A DNA stretch of 64,000 nt from Olivibacter sp. XZL3 (lineage in GTDB: Bacteria; Bacteroidota; Bacteroidia; Sphingobacteriales; Sphingobacteriaceae). Shown piece after piece: positions 17,618 to 25,741 of this stretch. The position numbers and the translations under genes are program-made. The notes under the pieces were generated by a model, which was not told the origin of the DNA, did no database searches, and saw nothing but the letters and a program-made list of their open reading frames with translations. The stretch's first letter is position 1, and each line of letters opens with the position of its first letter. The stretch spans positions 186,001-250,000 of the forward strand of contig NZ_SBJH01000042.1 in the NCBI RefSeq assembly GCF_004368405.1. Direction: 5' to 3'.

Positions 17618-17896
17618 CTAATTTCGGTTAATCTTCAGAAAAGCAGCTATTTTTGATACAGGCGTATCGAGGTATTCTGCAACATGATATACCGTTACGG
17701 GCTGCTGCTTTTCCAAAGCATACATATCGCGGATCAACTGCATATGGCGTTGGCATGTACGCATGCTTTTGCCTAAGATCAGCTGCAAATCCGCGGTAAA
17801 AACAGATAATCGACGTAAATTCACTTCCATATCTTCCATTTTTGCTATCACAAATTTACCAGCTACCGTAGGCTTAAACAAGCAAAAAAGCAACAA
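17618..17896 (-). CDS. Small conserved-type protein, possible DNA-binding
   Basis: A 92-residue protein. The core VNLRRLSVFTADLQLILGKSMRTCQRHMQLIRDMY (about 25-60) followed by VTVYHVAEYLDTPVSKIAAFLKIN resembles small Bacteroidota proteins with two short helical segments that look like helix-turn-helix units (GKSxRTCQR, then a VAEYL helix). I cannot name a family. The downstream end faces the 21-bp array and the upstream side has a 12-bp inverted repeat at 17955-17992 that could be its operator. It is alone on its strand. The first ATG is used; a later Met at about residue 20 (MEDMEV) is a possible alternative start. Confidence 0.6.
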   Translation of the reverse strand: MLLFCLFKPTVAGKFVIAKMEDMEVNLRRLSVFTADLQLILGKSMRTCQRHMQLIRDMYALEKQQPVTVYHVAEYLDTPVSKIAAFLKINRN

Positions 17897-18345
17897 AATA
17901 TGGCTTTTATTGAATTTTTATCAAATTCTAAATGCACGTTCTACACGCATTTCAATTTTCATAACGCTTGTTTACATACTCGTTATGAAAATGTTAAAGC
18001 TTTTGTAACAAAAGGAAGGGTAGGGGAAATAGAAAAAACCGGTAAGTTGTTTCCTTTTCAGTTACTTTAGTTCATATACAATCGCCATTTAGATCGAGAT
18101 CGCCATTTAGATCGAATAAGTAAATACCCCTAATTAAAGGTTTGAGATCGAATGCAAGACGCCGTATATATCTTTACATAGCTAAGCAAGAGCGTATAGT
18201 GCCTCGGCTGTAAGAATGCTATAGAATAAAAACCTCCATTACTTTAAGGGTTTACTTCAAAATAAAAATAGGCAAAGCAAAAATCGCACAATTTCCTGCA
18301 ATATTAAATAGAAAAGCGGCCTATCCTCGGGATGTGGGTATAAAT
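17897..18345. other. AT-rich intergenic region with inverted and direct repeats
   Basis: There is no gene in these 449 bases. It holds a perfect inverted repeat ATTTTCATAACG (17955-17966) / CGTTATGAAAAT (17981-17992), and a 17-base direct repeat ATCGCCATTTAGATCGA at 18081-18097 and 18099-18115. The remainder shows nothing recognisable. Confidence 0.7.
17955..17992. promoter_or_regulatory. 12-bp inverted repeat, candidate operator
   Basis: ATTTTCATAACG and CGTTATGAAAAT are perfect inverted copies 14 bases apart, starting about 58 bases upstream of the small gene at 17618-17896. The size and place fit a dimeric regulator's operator. This is an inference. Confidence 0.45.
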
Positions 18346-18758
18346 TTAACCATCAAATAATTTCAGCTGCGCCATTTCTATAATCTGCTTATGCTCGTAA
18401 AAAGGATTATCAAGCCATTTATAGAGGCCGATTTTCACAAAGAGGTTCAATCCGATAAATGAAACCAGATTTGATATAGGAAAGACTTGATTTGCACGGT
18501 ACACTGCCTATCCCCAGATGATTCATAATGCCCATGGTGCTCCTAAGACCCTGACTGATATCACGGACGGAACCGGCTCCGCCTATATGGCAAAATAACA
18601 TCGACACAAAATATGTCCCGCTGTTGATACCCTTGCTATACTTATCGCTACCATGCTTTTTTACCAACCTGTCGAATTTTTCCCTCGGAAAATATGACAA
18701 TAACTGACTGAATAAACTTATATTTATTCATCAATTGTTTTATCTTTATGGCATTCAT
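18346..18758 (-). pseudogene. IS4-family transposase remnant with internal deletion
   Basis: Three pieces of an IS4-type (DUF4372-style) transposase lie in order on the minus strand. ATG 18758 opens a short N-terminal piece (MNKYKFIQS). A shifted frame then gives SYFPREKFDRLVKKHGSDKYSKGI and MLFCHIGGAGSVRDISQGLRSTMG. A further frame, ending at TAA 18348-18346, gives the C-terminal end (LVSFIGLNLFVKIGLYKWLD and EMAQLKLFDG). Most of the catalytic middle of a roughly 380-residue protein is missing, so the copy is dead. A hairpin ACGGCT-TTTT-AGCCGT (18819-18834) lies upstream. I could not identify the terminal inverted repeats. Confidence 0.75.
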
Positions 18759-18959
18759 GCTATCCGCATAGCGAATGGTACCATCGGAGCTTATGTTTGA
18801 ATTAGAGACTCAAAACTTACGGCTTTTTAGCCGTACCTCCACCTTTTTCCTTAATTATTTTTCAGCGTTTTGGACGCTCGTGAGGTTTTTTTAAATTCTT
18901 TCAACTATTTTCCAATGCGTCATACAATATAGCACTTTATTTCTTGTGATAATATTTGC

Positions 18960-19997
18960 TTATTTCAAGCCCCTATACCAATAGAAAAACGCTTCTGGAT
19001 TGGTCTTTTTTAACTTGTTCAATTTATTAAAGGCTTGGTCTTCAATTAGCCAATCCTTAATCTCCAACGGATTTTTGAACCGTTCGATTTCCTCATTTTC
19101 TTTGTTCAATAATGAAGTCAGATAGGCAACTTTAGCCGATGCTGTTATGGCTTCTTCGATTGAAAAACGGTCAATAATGAAATTCGTGAAGTTCTTAATA
19201 CCCAATTGTAAGTGTTTGAACTCATCGGACTTCATATCTCTTTCTGCTATGATATAGCAAGTTTGCCAAGTGTCTTTCAGTACCTCATCGGCATTTAGGT
19301 TTAATTTTCGATAACCTATTTCTTCATTTACCACACTTGAATAGCTGTCTTTTACTACATTAAGATTAGTTATTTGGTCAAACAAGAAACCTATATCATA
19401 CAACTGTTTTATAATTTCGACAGGACGATTTTTTGAATACAATATGCCTGTGGTTTTGGGTGCGAAGGCCGTTAACTTATCTCCCAAAATAGCCTCGAAT
19501 GTCGGCAATACAACTGTAGTGTCTTTGCCCGATGTCGCTAACCAACTATGTTTTATCGAATATTCTTTTGTTTCAGGATAAGGATTGGACGTATATAACA
19601 AATCCAATAATATTGGTTCTTCGTGACCATCTACCACGCTTTTGTAGAACATTTTAAAATGTCCGATAGGTGCATCAGGCGTATGTCTTCGGTCGTTATC
19701 ATCTTCCCAGCGGATAAATATTTCTAATTGGCTTATCTTCTCTAAAATCTCCTTGATTTTATCCTCCGGTTCTTCTGTAATGATGTCAATGTCTATAGAA
19801 AACCGCTTAGGTGTTTCCGTTGCTAAAAGTAAAGCCGTACCTCCTTTAAACACGAAGTTCAGATTGTTCAATTGCAGCTGCTCCAAAAGGGTCAATGCAT
19901 ATATTACTTTCTCAATCAGTTTCGGGTCAATGCGTTTTCCTAACTTATTTCGTAAGTCGGTAATCCATTCAACCGTATAGGACTTTGTATCTATCAT
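18960..19997 (-). CDS. AbiEii/AbiGii-family nucleotidyltransferase toxin
   Basis: A 345-residue protein of the AbiEii family, the toxin of type IV toxin-antitoxin and abortive-infection systems. Seen: FKGGTALLLATETPKRFSIDIDI (residues 50-72), matching the nucleotidyltransferase G(G/S)-x10-D-x-D motif with D69 and D71, a later acidic strand ILLDLLY (about 129-135), and LPTFEAILGDKLTAF (164-178), matching the conserved catalytic-Lys motif (K174). Family members transfer nucleotides to RNA acceptors such as tRNA. The gene lies 28 bases after the antitoxin gene on the same strand, the usual order. The pair has lower GC than the flanks, in keeping with transfer. Confidence 0.9.
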   Translation of the reverse strand: MIDTKSYTVEWITDLRNKLGKRIDPKLIEKVIYALTLLEQLQLNNLNFVFKGGTALLLATETPKRFSIDIDIITEEPEDKIKEILEKISQLEIFIRWEDDNDRRHTPDAPIGHFKMFYKSVVDGHEEPILLDLLYTSNPYPETKEYSIKHSWLATSGKDTTVVLPTFEAILGDKLTAFAPKTTGILYSKNRPVEIIKQLYDIGFLFDQITNLNVVKDSYSSVVNEEIGYRKLNLNADEVLKDTWQTCYIIAERDMKSDEFKHLQLGIKNFTNFIIDRFSIEEAITASAKVAYLTSLLNKENEEIERFKNPLEIKDWLIEDQAFNKLNKLKKTNPEAFFYWYRGLK

Positions 19998-20025
19998 AAT
20001 TTACATAATATTGGCATAAATAAAA

Positions 20026-20751
20026 TTATTTTGCCAAACTTATGTTTATTAGTTCGTCAATTTCTCGTTCTCTGTTTCTTCGTACAGCATATCTACGCAT
20101 TTTCAACTCATTTAGAGTGTATTTCTGCATTACACTCCTCATAATAAATTCCTTCTCATTTTGCTGTGCCGAAAAAAGTGTTGTATCAATTAACATATCC
20201 ACTAATAGTTTTTCCAATGCAGGGATAACTATTTTGTCTATTTCTATTAAGGGGGACTCTGAAACCATATTCTTCACAATATAAACTTCATCTTGATTAT
20301 GAATATATCGGTCAAATATTTCTTCATCAGGATTAAAGAAAACATTTTTATTAATTTCTGTCAGAAAGGCAAATACAGATTCGGAAGCATCTTTCTCGAC
20401 TTCCACGACGGTATAATGCTTAAAAGGTTGATGACGCATAAAATCATTCAACCACACGGTATCCCAAACACAAAAACTGATATAGGGAAATTCCCGCTTG
20501 ACCTTATTGAATGTTCTTTTTAGCGAGGTTGAAATATTAGGCTGAAAAGGCTTGTGTCCATCCAGTTCATAAATTCCTCTGGAGGGAGCGTTTATAACCC
20601 CTTCTTTTTTCAGCTTGGACAGATACATATTAATGGTATTGTCAGACCAATCAGGAAAATCCTTTTTGATTGAACCAACAAGTTTCTGCTTGGAAAGTCT
20701 CTCGTTCTCCTTGAAATAACGACTAATATGTTTTTCTAACGCTTCTACCAA
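20026..20751 (-). CDS. AbiEi-like antitoxin (winged-helix N terminus)
   Basis: A 241-residue partner of the AbiEii toxin. The N-terminal about 70 residues form a winged helix (SKQKLVGSIKKDFPDWSDNTINMYLSKLKKEGVINAPSRGIYEL), which in AbiEi proteins binds the promoter for autoregulation. The rest (about 75-241) is an alpha/beta region with FCVWDTVWLNDFMRHQPFKHYTVVEVEKDASESVFAFL that fits the antitoxin domain of a divergent AbiEi branch (DUF6577-like). It is co-transcribed with the toxin gene at 18960-19997. The identification rests on position and on this domain pattern; the exact subfamily is uncertain. Confidence 0.8.
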   Translation of the reverse strand: MVEALEKHISRYFKENERLSKQKLVGSIKKDFPDWSDNTINMYLSKLKKEGVINAPSRGIYELDGHKPFQPNISTSLKRTFNKVKREFPYISFCVWDTVWLNDFMRHQPFKHYTVVEVEKDASESVFAFLTEINKNVFFNPDEEIFDRYIHNQDEVYIVKNMVSESPLIEIDKIVIPALEKLLVDMLIDTTLFSAQQNEKEFIMRSVMQKYTLNELKMRRYAVRRNREREIDELINISLAK

Positions 20752-20984
20752 AATCTATTTTACGGTAAAAATACTATTATTTCGTATAACTTCGGCACAA
20801 AATTTATTTTTTTGTCAGAGTTATATCTTTGCGTCATACCGTTGAAAAGAACATAAAATATTCACTCCAAAAGAAAAAAACAGAAAAAAAAGAAAGCCTT
20901 TCCGCTAATGGGTATAAGATAACGAAGCACTATAAGTCCCGAAGGGTGGCGAAGCCATTATGCGTGCGAAGTTATCGTTATCCT
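20752..20984. other. Intergenic region upstream of the AbiE pair
   Basis: An AT-rich stretch that should hold the minus-strand AbiE promoter and operator. On the plus strand a -7-like TATCTTTG lies at 20824-20831 without a good -33 box and leads into no supportable gene. From about 20918 to 20984 there is an imperfect, GC-richer hairpin region (GATAACGAAGCAC near its left end, CGTTATC near its right) directly after the rteC remnant, possibly its terminator. Confidence 0.4.
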
Positions 20985-21864
20985 TTATTTTTGCTTCCCT
21001 TTTTGTTTGTTTTTGACACCTTTATAATCTTTATCCATATATTCTTCCAAAGAAGATTTCAGTTGATCTAAAAATGCGGTTCGGGAACCTGCTCGGTATT
21101 TCATTCGATGGAAAGAATTATGCAGATCTCCTAAAGTAATCTGGAATTATTTTTCTAAAACAAAACTGACTTTCATATTCCTATTTTACCATAGGAAAGA
21201 GAACCCATTTGCATAAAGTGCATAAATCAGTTCTATCAGGGCATTTTTGGTATTCGTCCAAAGGATACCCTCAGATGAGATACCGCTTGCAGAAAGAGAG
21301 CCTGCTATTTCATCATTGTTGATTCTTTGGAGTATGTAGGTATAGAGTACTCATTGGCAATTATCCGAACCACTTTGTTATCATAGTAAGTTGAAAACAG
21401 CGAATCAATCTCAAAAACGAAACTATTCAAACCGTCGTGTAAATTGATGTTGCCCAAACTAAAATAGGTTTCATCATGGTCTGTTCTTCCTGAACGGTAG
21501 TATCTGTAGAAATCAGAATTGTAGATACGCTCCCTGTATTCCCGTTTCAATTTCTGTAATTGTTCTGAAAAACAACTTGTGTACATTTTTCCTCCGTCAA
21601 CGGGGCACCCGTCTGAATACGAAATATCTTATTGTGGTAAATGAGTTTGGAGAGGATGTACGGCATAATGTTACTGAAGAAATTGATTTCCTCCCAATGG
21701 TTTTTGAAGCCTTGCTTTATAATATCCTCCCTTACCAATCATAAGTATTCTTGCAGGTATATGGTCATTTGGTATGCTTCATCAATCTCATTGAGAGAAG
21801 CGAGCGAAAGAGCTTTTTCTTTTCGCTGTATCTCTGAAATAATATGATTTAATGAGGATGTCAT
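20985..21864 (-). pseudogene. rteC: rteC-like regulator, inactivated
   Basis: RteC is the regulator that controls excision genes in CTnDOT-type conjugative transposons. The reading runs from ATG 21864 (NHIISEIQRKEKALSLASLNEIDEAYQMTIYLQEYL), meets an in-frame TGA, continues as LVREDIIKQGFKNHWEEINFFSNIMPYILSKL, shifts frame near 21,587 into LKREYRERIYNSDFYRYYRSGRTDHDETYFSLGNINLHDG, and shifts again near 21,347. A later block gives HNSFHRMKYRAGSRTAFLDQLKSSLEEYMDKDYKGV up to TAA 20987-20985. At least three lesions show that it is dead. No tra, mob or integrase genes of the same element remain in the window. Confidence 0.8.
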
Positions 21865-21907
21865 TTCAGTTGGTTTATTTAATATACTTCTTTTCTAAAA
21901 TACTATT

Positions 21908-23068
21908 TCACGGTTTTAAAAACCGAGATAAACCACCTATAAACAATGATGAAACGACCAATAGCACAAACGCCATCCTTAGATTGAAATATTCTGATAG
22001 GATGCCAATTAAAGGTGGACTAAACAGAAAGCCTATAAATCCAATGGTCAAAACAGATGCAATTCCCGAAGCTGGAGCCATTCTCTTGGTTTTACTTGCA
22101 ACACCTGCTATAAGCGGAACCATTGAGGAAATACCCAATCCAACCAACCCAAAGCCAATACAACTGACTGTAAGACTTGGGTAAATGATTGCACTCAATG
22201 TTCCCGAAAAAATCAGACAGGCGTTTATCAGAATAAGATTTCTAATGCCATATTTACCCAACAGAAAATTATTTGCAAACCTACCTACGGTCATCATCGC
22301 CATAAAAATAGAATAGCCAATCCCGATATTGTCATTTGCATTATATACCTCTTTCTGAAAGTAAACCACACTCCAATCGTACATTGCACTTTCACAAATC
22401 ATTGCAAAAAATGCAATCACTCCAAGTATAATAAGTGATTTTTCAGGTATGGCAAATGCCTTTCCTACCCGCTCTATTTCGGGTTTGTAAAAAAGATGCC
22501 GTTTAGATATAAGGATTGCAGTTATTCCCAAAGAAGCGATAATAGTAAATTGTGCTACGGTCGATATTCCGCTTTTGATTAACAGCGTTCCGACAGATGC
22601 TCCTATAAAACCTGCCACGCTCCAAATACCGTGAAAAAAGGGCAATAAAGGTTTATTTATCTTTTGCTCCGCAAGTGTTCCTTGTGTATTCATAGATACA
22701 TTTACGGCACTGTAAAACAGCCCCGACAGGAAAAGGCTGACTGCAAGCTGTATCGTGGTATTGCTCAAACCTATTGCTACCAATATGATATGGTATAAAA
22801 CCAATCCCCAAACGGCAACTGACTTACTTGAATATTTCCTGACAAACCACCCCGAAACGGCTAATGAAATCCATAACCCCACAGGCATAGCAAACAATAC
22901 ACTGCCTAACTGCCCGTCCGTAAGATTTAGTTTCTGCTGAATATCGGCTACTCTCGAAGTCCAAGTCGTGAAGCTCAATCCCAATAGAAAGAATACAATC
23001 CCAACCGCAATATTCTGATTGTTGAAAACATATTTTTTAGGCTCTTTATTCATAGCGCTCATCATCAT
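21908..23068 (-). CDS. MFS transporter
   Basis: A 386-residue major facilitator transporter with about twelve membrane helices. Seen: TTWTSRVADIQQKLNLTDGQLGSVLFAMPVGLWISLAVSGWFVRKYSSK, which carries the cytoplasmic loop between helices 2 and 3, and a second half starting near residue 205 (KSLIILGVIAFFAMICESAMYDWSVVYF). It resembles small MFS proteins of unknown substrate rather than drug exporters of known type. Its start region overlaps the end of the aldo-keto reductase gene by 23 bases, so both form one operon. An in-frame ATG at 23053 (MNKEPKK) is an alternative start. Confidence 0.88.
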   Translation of the reverse strand: MMMSAMNKEPKKYVFNNQNIAVGIVFFLLGLSFTTWTSRVADIQQKLNLTDGQLGSVLFAMPVGLWISLAVSGWFVRKYSSKSVAVWGLVLYHIILVAIGLSNTTIQLAVSLFLSGLFYSAVNVSMNTQGTLAEQKINKPLLPFFHGIWSVAGFIGASVGTLLIKSGISTVAQFTIIASLGITAILISKRHLFYKPEIERVGKAFAIPEKSLIILGVIAFFAMICESAMYDWSVVYFQKEVYNANDNIGIGYSIFMAMMTVGRFANNFLLGKYGIRNLILINACLIFSGTLSAIIYPSLTVSCIGFGLVGLGISSMVPLIAGVASKTKRMAPASGIASVLTIGFIGFLFSPPLIGILSEYFNLRMAFVLLVVSSLFIGGLSRFLKP

Positions 23069-24137
23069 TTTGCGGAAGTATCTCGGCTACATTTGATTTT
23101 ATACCGTTTATGGTTGTGCCTGCCTGCAAAAGGTCTGCTGTGCCATTCAGTAAGTTATGTGGAAACGGCAGTTCGGGAACAGACAGCTTGTTTAGGGATT
23201 GCAGTTCTTCAACGGATAATAATAATTCCGACGCTTTGATATTTTGCTTCAACTGCTCCAATGTCCTTGCTCCGAGCAAGGTCGAGGTAACTCCCTTTTG
23301 GTGCATTACCCACGCAATGGCAACAGCCGATACAGGAACATTTCTGTTTTTTGCGATGGTTGCTAATTGTTCGATTATCTGATAGGTTTTTTCGGGAAGC
23401 TCGGGGCTTATTCTGCTTTCGTTCCTGCCACTTAATTGCTGACCTTTGTTTTCCCTTGTGTACTTTCCGCTCAAAATTCCCTCTTTCAATGGCGACCAAG
23501 GCATAACCCCCAATCCCATATCCAAAGCCATAGGGATTAACTCGTTTTCTACCGACCTTTCCAAAAGAGAGTATTCTAATTGCAAACCGATAAATGCCGA
23601 CCAACCCCTGAATTTGGCGAGCATTTGAGCTTCTGTGATTTTCCATGCAGGGGTATCGGAAATAGCGATATACCTTATTTTTCCTGCACTTACCAAATCC
23701 TGTAAGGCTGAAAGCGTTTCTTCTATCGGGGTATGGGGGTCAAAAGCGTGAAGCCAATAGAGGTCTATGTAATCTGTCTGCAACCTGCGTAAAGAATGTT
23801 CCAACGATTGGATAATACTTTTTCTACCCGCCCCGCCACCATTGGCATCATAAGGATACATATTGCCCCAAAACTTTGTGGAAATAACCAAAGCATCCCT
23901 GCGGACGGTTTTACTTGCCAAAAAATCCCCAATGATTTTTTCCGAATGTCCTTTGGTGTAGATATTTGCCGTATCTATCACGTTTCCACCATTTTCTATA
24001 TATTCGCTCAATATCCCGTGAGCATCCGTAGGATTAGCTCCCCAACCCCAATCTTCGCCAAAAGTCATTGTTCCCAATGTTAAGGGGCTGACACGTAAGC
24101 CCGATTTTCCCAATGTCCTGTAATCTGATAAACCCAT
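23046..24137 (-). CDS. Aldo/keto reductase
   Basis: A 363-residue NADPH-dependent oxidoreductase of the aldo/keto reductase superfamily. Seen: LGKSGLRVSPLTLGTMTFGEDWGWG at the N terminus, the catalytic set in VIDTANIYTKGHSE (Asp, Tyr), VISTKFWG (Lys) and DLYWLHAFDPHTPIEET (His), and the C-terminal cofactor segment GVTSTLLGARTLEQLKQN. I chose ATG 24137 (MGLSDYRTLG); an upstream ATG at 24233 would add 32 unlikely residues. The gene is divergent from an AraC regulator 135 bases away, which probably controls it and the MFS gene behind it. Confidence 0.93.
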   Translation of the reverse strand: MGLSDYRTLGKSGLRVSPLTLGTMTFGEDWGWGANPTDAHGILSEYIENGGNVIDTANIYTKGHSEKIIGDFLASKTVRRDALVISTKFWGNMYPYDANGGGAGRKSIIQSLEHSLRRLQTDYIDLYWLHAFDPHTPIEETLSALQDLVSAGKIRYIAISDTPAWKITEAQMLAKFRGWSAFIGLQLEYSLLERSVENELIPMALDMGLGVMPWSPLKEGILSGKYTRENKGQQLSGRNESRISPELPEKTYQIIEQLATIAKNRNVPVSAVAIAWVMHQKGVTSTLLGARTLEQLKQNIKASELLLSVEELQSLNKLSVPELPFPHNLLNGTADLLQAGTTINGIKSNVAEILPQNDDERYE

Positions 24138-24272
24138 AACAATTATTTTATAAATCTTTAACGGAACAAAATTAGTGAGGGCAATCGGGGGAAAATGTCC
24201 GCAATCAAACGAAGTATATCGAAAATCAATCAATAATTAGTTTGGTGCTAATAGGTTTTGTAAATTAACACA

Positions 24273-25184
24273 ATGAAAAACAGTAACGATATAGCGGATT
24301 TTTATAAAGCAAAAAACTTGAATGTTCCTGCTTATTTTCAGTGGGGAACAGGGCATTTTGACGTAATGGAAGTTGATACGCTAAAGAAAAGGAATAAAGC
24401 TATTTCGTTGCTTGCATTTACACGGAAAAGCCTGTACAAAATAAAATTGGTGCAGGGTAAATGCAAATGCCATTATGCGGACAAGACTATCGAAATCGAA
24501 AAATATGCATTGGTTTTTATCAATCCGATGATACCTTTTCTTCTTGAAGAAACGGAAGAACCGATAAAGGAATACTTCTGTATATTCAATGATGACTTCT
24601 TCAGCAATTTCGGAAATGTTAAGGATTACCCCGTTTTTCAAAATCATCAGGAAAACGTATTTAGTTTATCGGAAGAAAACTATCGGGAATTTGAAGCTAT
24701 TTTGGATAATATGAAAGGGGAACTTTCTTCTGATTATGAGTACAGGTTTGATGCTATCCGTAATATGGTGTATGAACTTATCCATAAAGCAATAAAAATG
24801 AATGGCATTCAACCCAAAACGACTAAAAGAAATGGGGCTGATAACCGAATAACTTTACTTTTTGAGGAACTGTTGGCTTTGCAGTTTCCGTTGCACTCCA
24901 CTTCCGACAGCGTTAAACTCAAGAAACCCAAAGACTTTGCCGAACAGCTTTCGGTATCCATTAACCATCTGAATAAATCGGTTAAACACATCCGCAACAA
25001 AACTACTTCGGAAATCATTACCAACAGAATATTGCAGGAAGCCAAAATATTGCTTAAAGTCACGGATTGGTCGGTTTCTGAAATTGCTTATTCTTTAGGC
25101 TATGAAACTCCGTCAAGGTTTATCTATACTTTCCGCAAAAATATAGGTGTATCGCCATTGGCATACCGGAATGAAAACACATAA
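24273..25184 (+). CDS. AraC-family transcriptional regulator
   Basis: A 303-residue regulator. Residues about 20-120 form an N-terminal cupin-like sensor region (FQWGTGHFDVMEVDTLKKRNKAISLLAFTRKSLYKI). Residues about 200-300 are the double helix-turn-helix: PKDFAEQLSVSINHLNKSVKHIRNKTTSEIITNRILQEAKILL, then WSVSEIAYSLGYETPSRFIYTFRKNIGVSPLAYR, the classical AraC signature. Divergent placement next to the aldo/keto reductase and MFS genes suggests that it regulates them in response to an unknown compound. Confidence 0.92.
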   Translation: MKNSNDIADFYKAKNLNVPAYFQWGTGHFDVMEVDTLKKRNKAISLLAFTRKSLYKIKLVQGKCKCHYADKTIEIEKYALVFINPMIPFLLEETEEPIKEYFCIFNDDFFSNFGNVKDYPVFQNHQENVFSLSEENYREFEAILDNMKGELSSDYEYRFDAIRNMVYELIHKAIKMNGIQPKTTKRNGADNRITLLFEELLALQFPLHSTSDSVKLKKPKDFAEQLSVSINHLNKSVKHIRNKTTSEIITNRILQEAKILLKVTDWSVSEIAYSLGYETPSRFIYTFRKNIGVSPLAYRNENT

Positions 25185-25307
25185 ACCAACACCGCTTCCG
25201 ATTACAAATTTCGATAAAACTATTTGACAAACAGCTATTTACAAACACGACAATGAACGCCAAATAGTGCCACTGAATGCCATCTTGATTAAGTTCACAC
25301 AAGGAGA

Positions 25308-25469
25308 GCCGTTATTGGTTCGATATTCCCCGAAAAATTAGCGTTTGACGGAACAACGTATCGAACCACCCGAATGAATGTCATCGCAAACCATATCTTC
25401 CAGATAAACACCGGATTATCCCAAAATAAAAACAGGAGAAACGATTATTTAATCATTTCTCCTGTGTAG
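25308..25469 (+). pseudogene. C-terminal remnant of a serine recombinase
   Basis: A short open frame reads VIGSIFPEKLAFDGTTYRTT then RMNVIANHIFQI, and ends at TAG 25467-25469. The FPEKL-x-FDG-x-x-YRTTR-x-N pattern is what I remember from the last part of large serine recombinases of Bacteroidota. Upstream the frame is closed by TAA, so only the tail remains. Its stop codon directly touches the 3' end of the tRNA-Arg gene (25470) on the other strand. The last 15 codons run through the tRNA terminator hairpin and are probably not ancestral. Recognised from memory of the family, not by search. Confidence 0.45.
25432..25465 (-). terminator. Terminator of tRNA-Arg
   Basis: ACAGGAGAAACGATT (25432-25446) and AATCATTTCTCCTGT (25451-25465) pair over 15 positions with one mismatch and a 4-base loop. 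Read on the minus strand the hairpin follows the tRNA by four bases and ends in TTTTTATTTT. Confidence 0.88.
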
Positions 25470-25541
25470 TAGCCCCGACGGGAATCGAACCCATATCTAA
25501 AGTTTAGGAAACTTCTATTCTATCCGTTGAACTACAGGGCC
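25470..25541 (-). tRNA. tRNA-Arg (anticodon CCT)
   Basis: A 72-base cloverleaf on the minus strand: acceptor GGCCCTG/CGGGGCT with discriminator A, D arm around AGTTCAACGGATAGAAT, anticodon stem GAAGT/ACTTT with loop TTCCTAA giving anticodon CCT (reads AGG), and T arm ATGGG-TTCGATT-CCCGT. CCA is not encoded. Its 3' end faces the accessory island, as is common for integration targets. Confidence 0.95.
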
Positions 25542-25705
25542 AATTTGGAAGGCAAACTTAGACAAATTTCCAATTATATGCAATTAACAAAGGAAATAGC
25601 TGTTTTTTCACCGATATTTCATATTACAATATCACAACACTGTAAATATAGTTTTTATTTATAAGGCCATAACAAAATAAGATACTTTAACCTATTAGAA
25701 AGCTT

Positions 25706-25713
25706 TATCTTTG
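25706..25713 (+). promoter_or_regulatory. -7 promoter element of the peroxiredoxin operon
   Basis: TATCTTTG matches TAnnTTTG exactly, 28 bases before the peroxiredoxin ATG. The -33 side (CTTTAA near 25,685) is only a weak match. Confidence 0.6.
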
Positions 25714-25741
25714 TGACATCAAAAACGAAAAAACATTTAAT

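Noticed and set aside
16933-17631. A 232-residue reading frame through the 21-bp array as a Lys/Pro-rich repeat protein.
   Set aside because: It needs a TTG start, the opposite strand is also open over long parts with a similar heptad, and the constraint appears to be on the DNA (AAG codon bias, palindromic unit), so I call it a repeat array.
20829-21071. An 80-residue frame on the plus strand.
   Set aside because: It is basic low-complexity sequence that runs antisense into the rteC remnant and its 3' hairpin; no family pattern or ribosome signal.
25185-25340. A second open frame (KHDNERQIVPLNAILIKF) before the recombinase tail.
   Set aside because: It looks coding-like but I cannot tie it to any family and it has no start codon; too short to report as a gene.
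15480-25541. A tRNA-Arg 3'-end duplication marking the left border of the island.
   Set aside because: I searched by eye for CCCCGACGGGAATCG-like sequence to the left and found only short chance matches, so no att pair is claimed.
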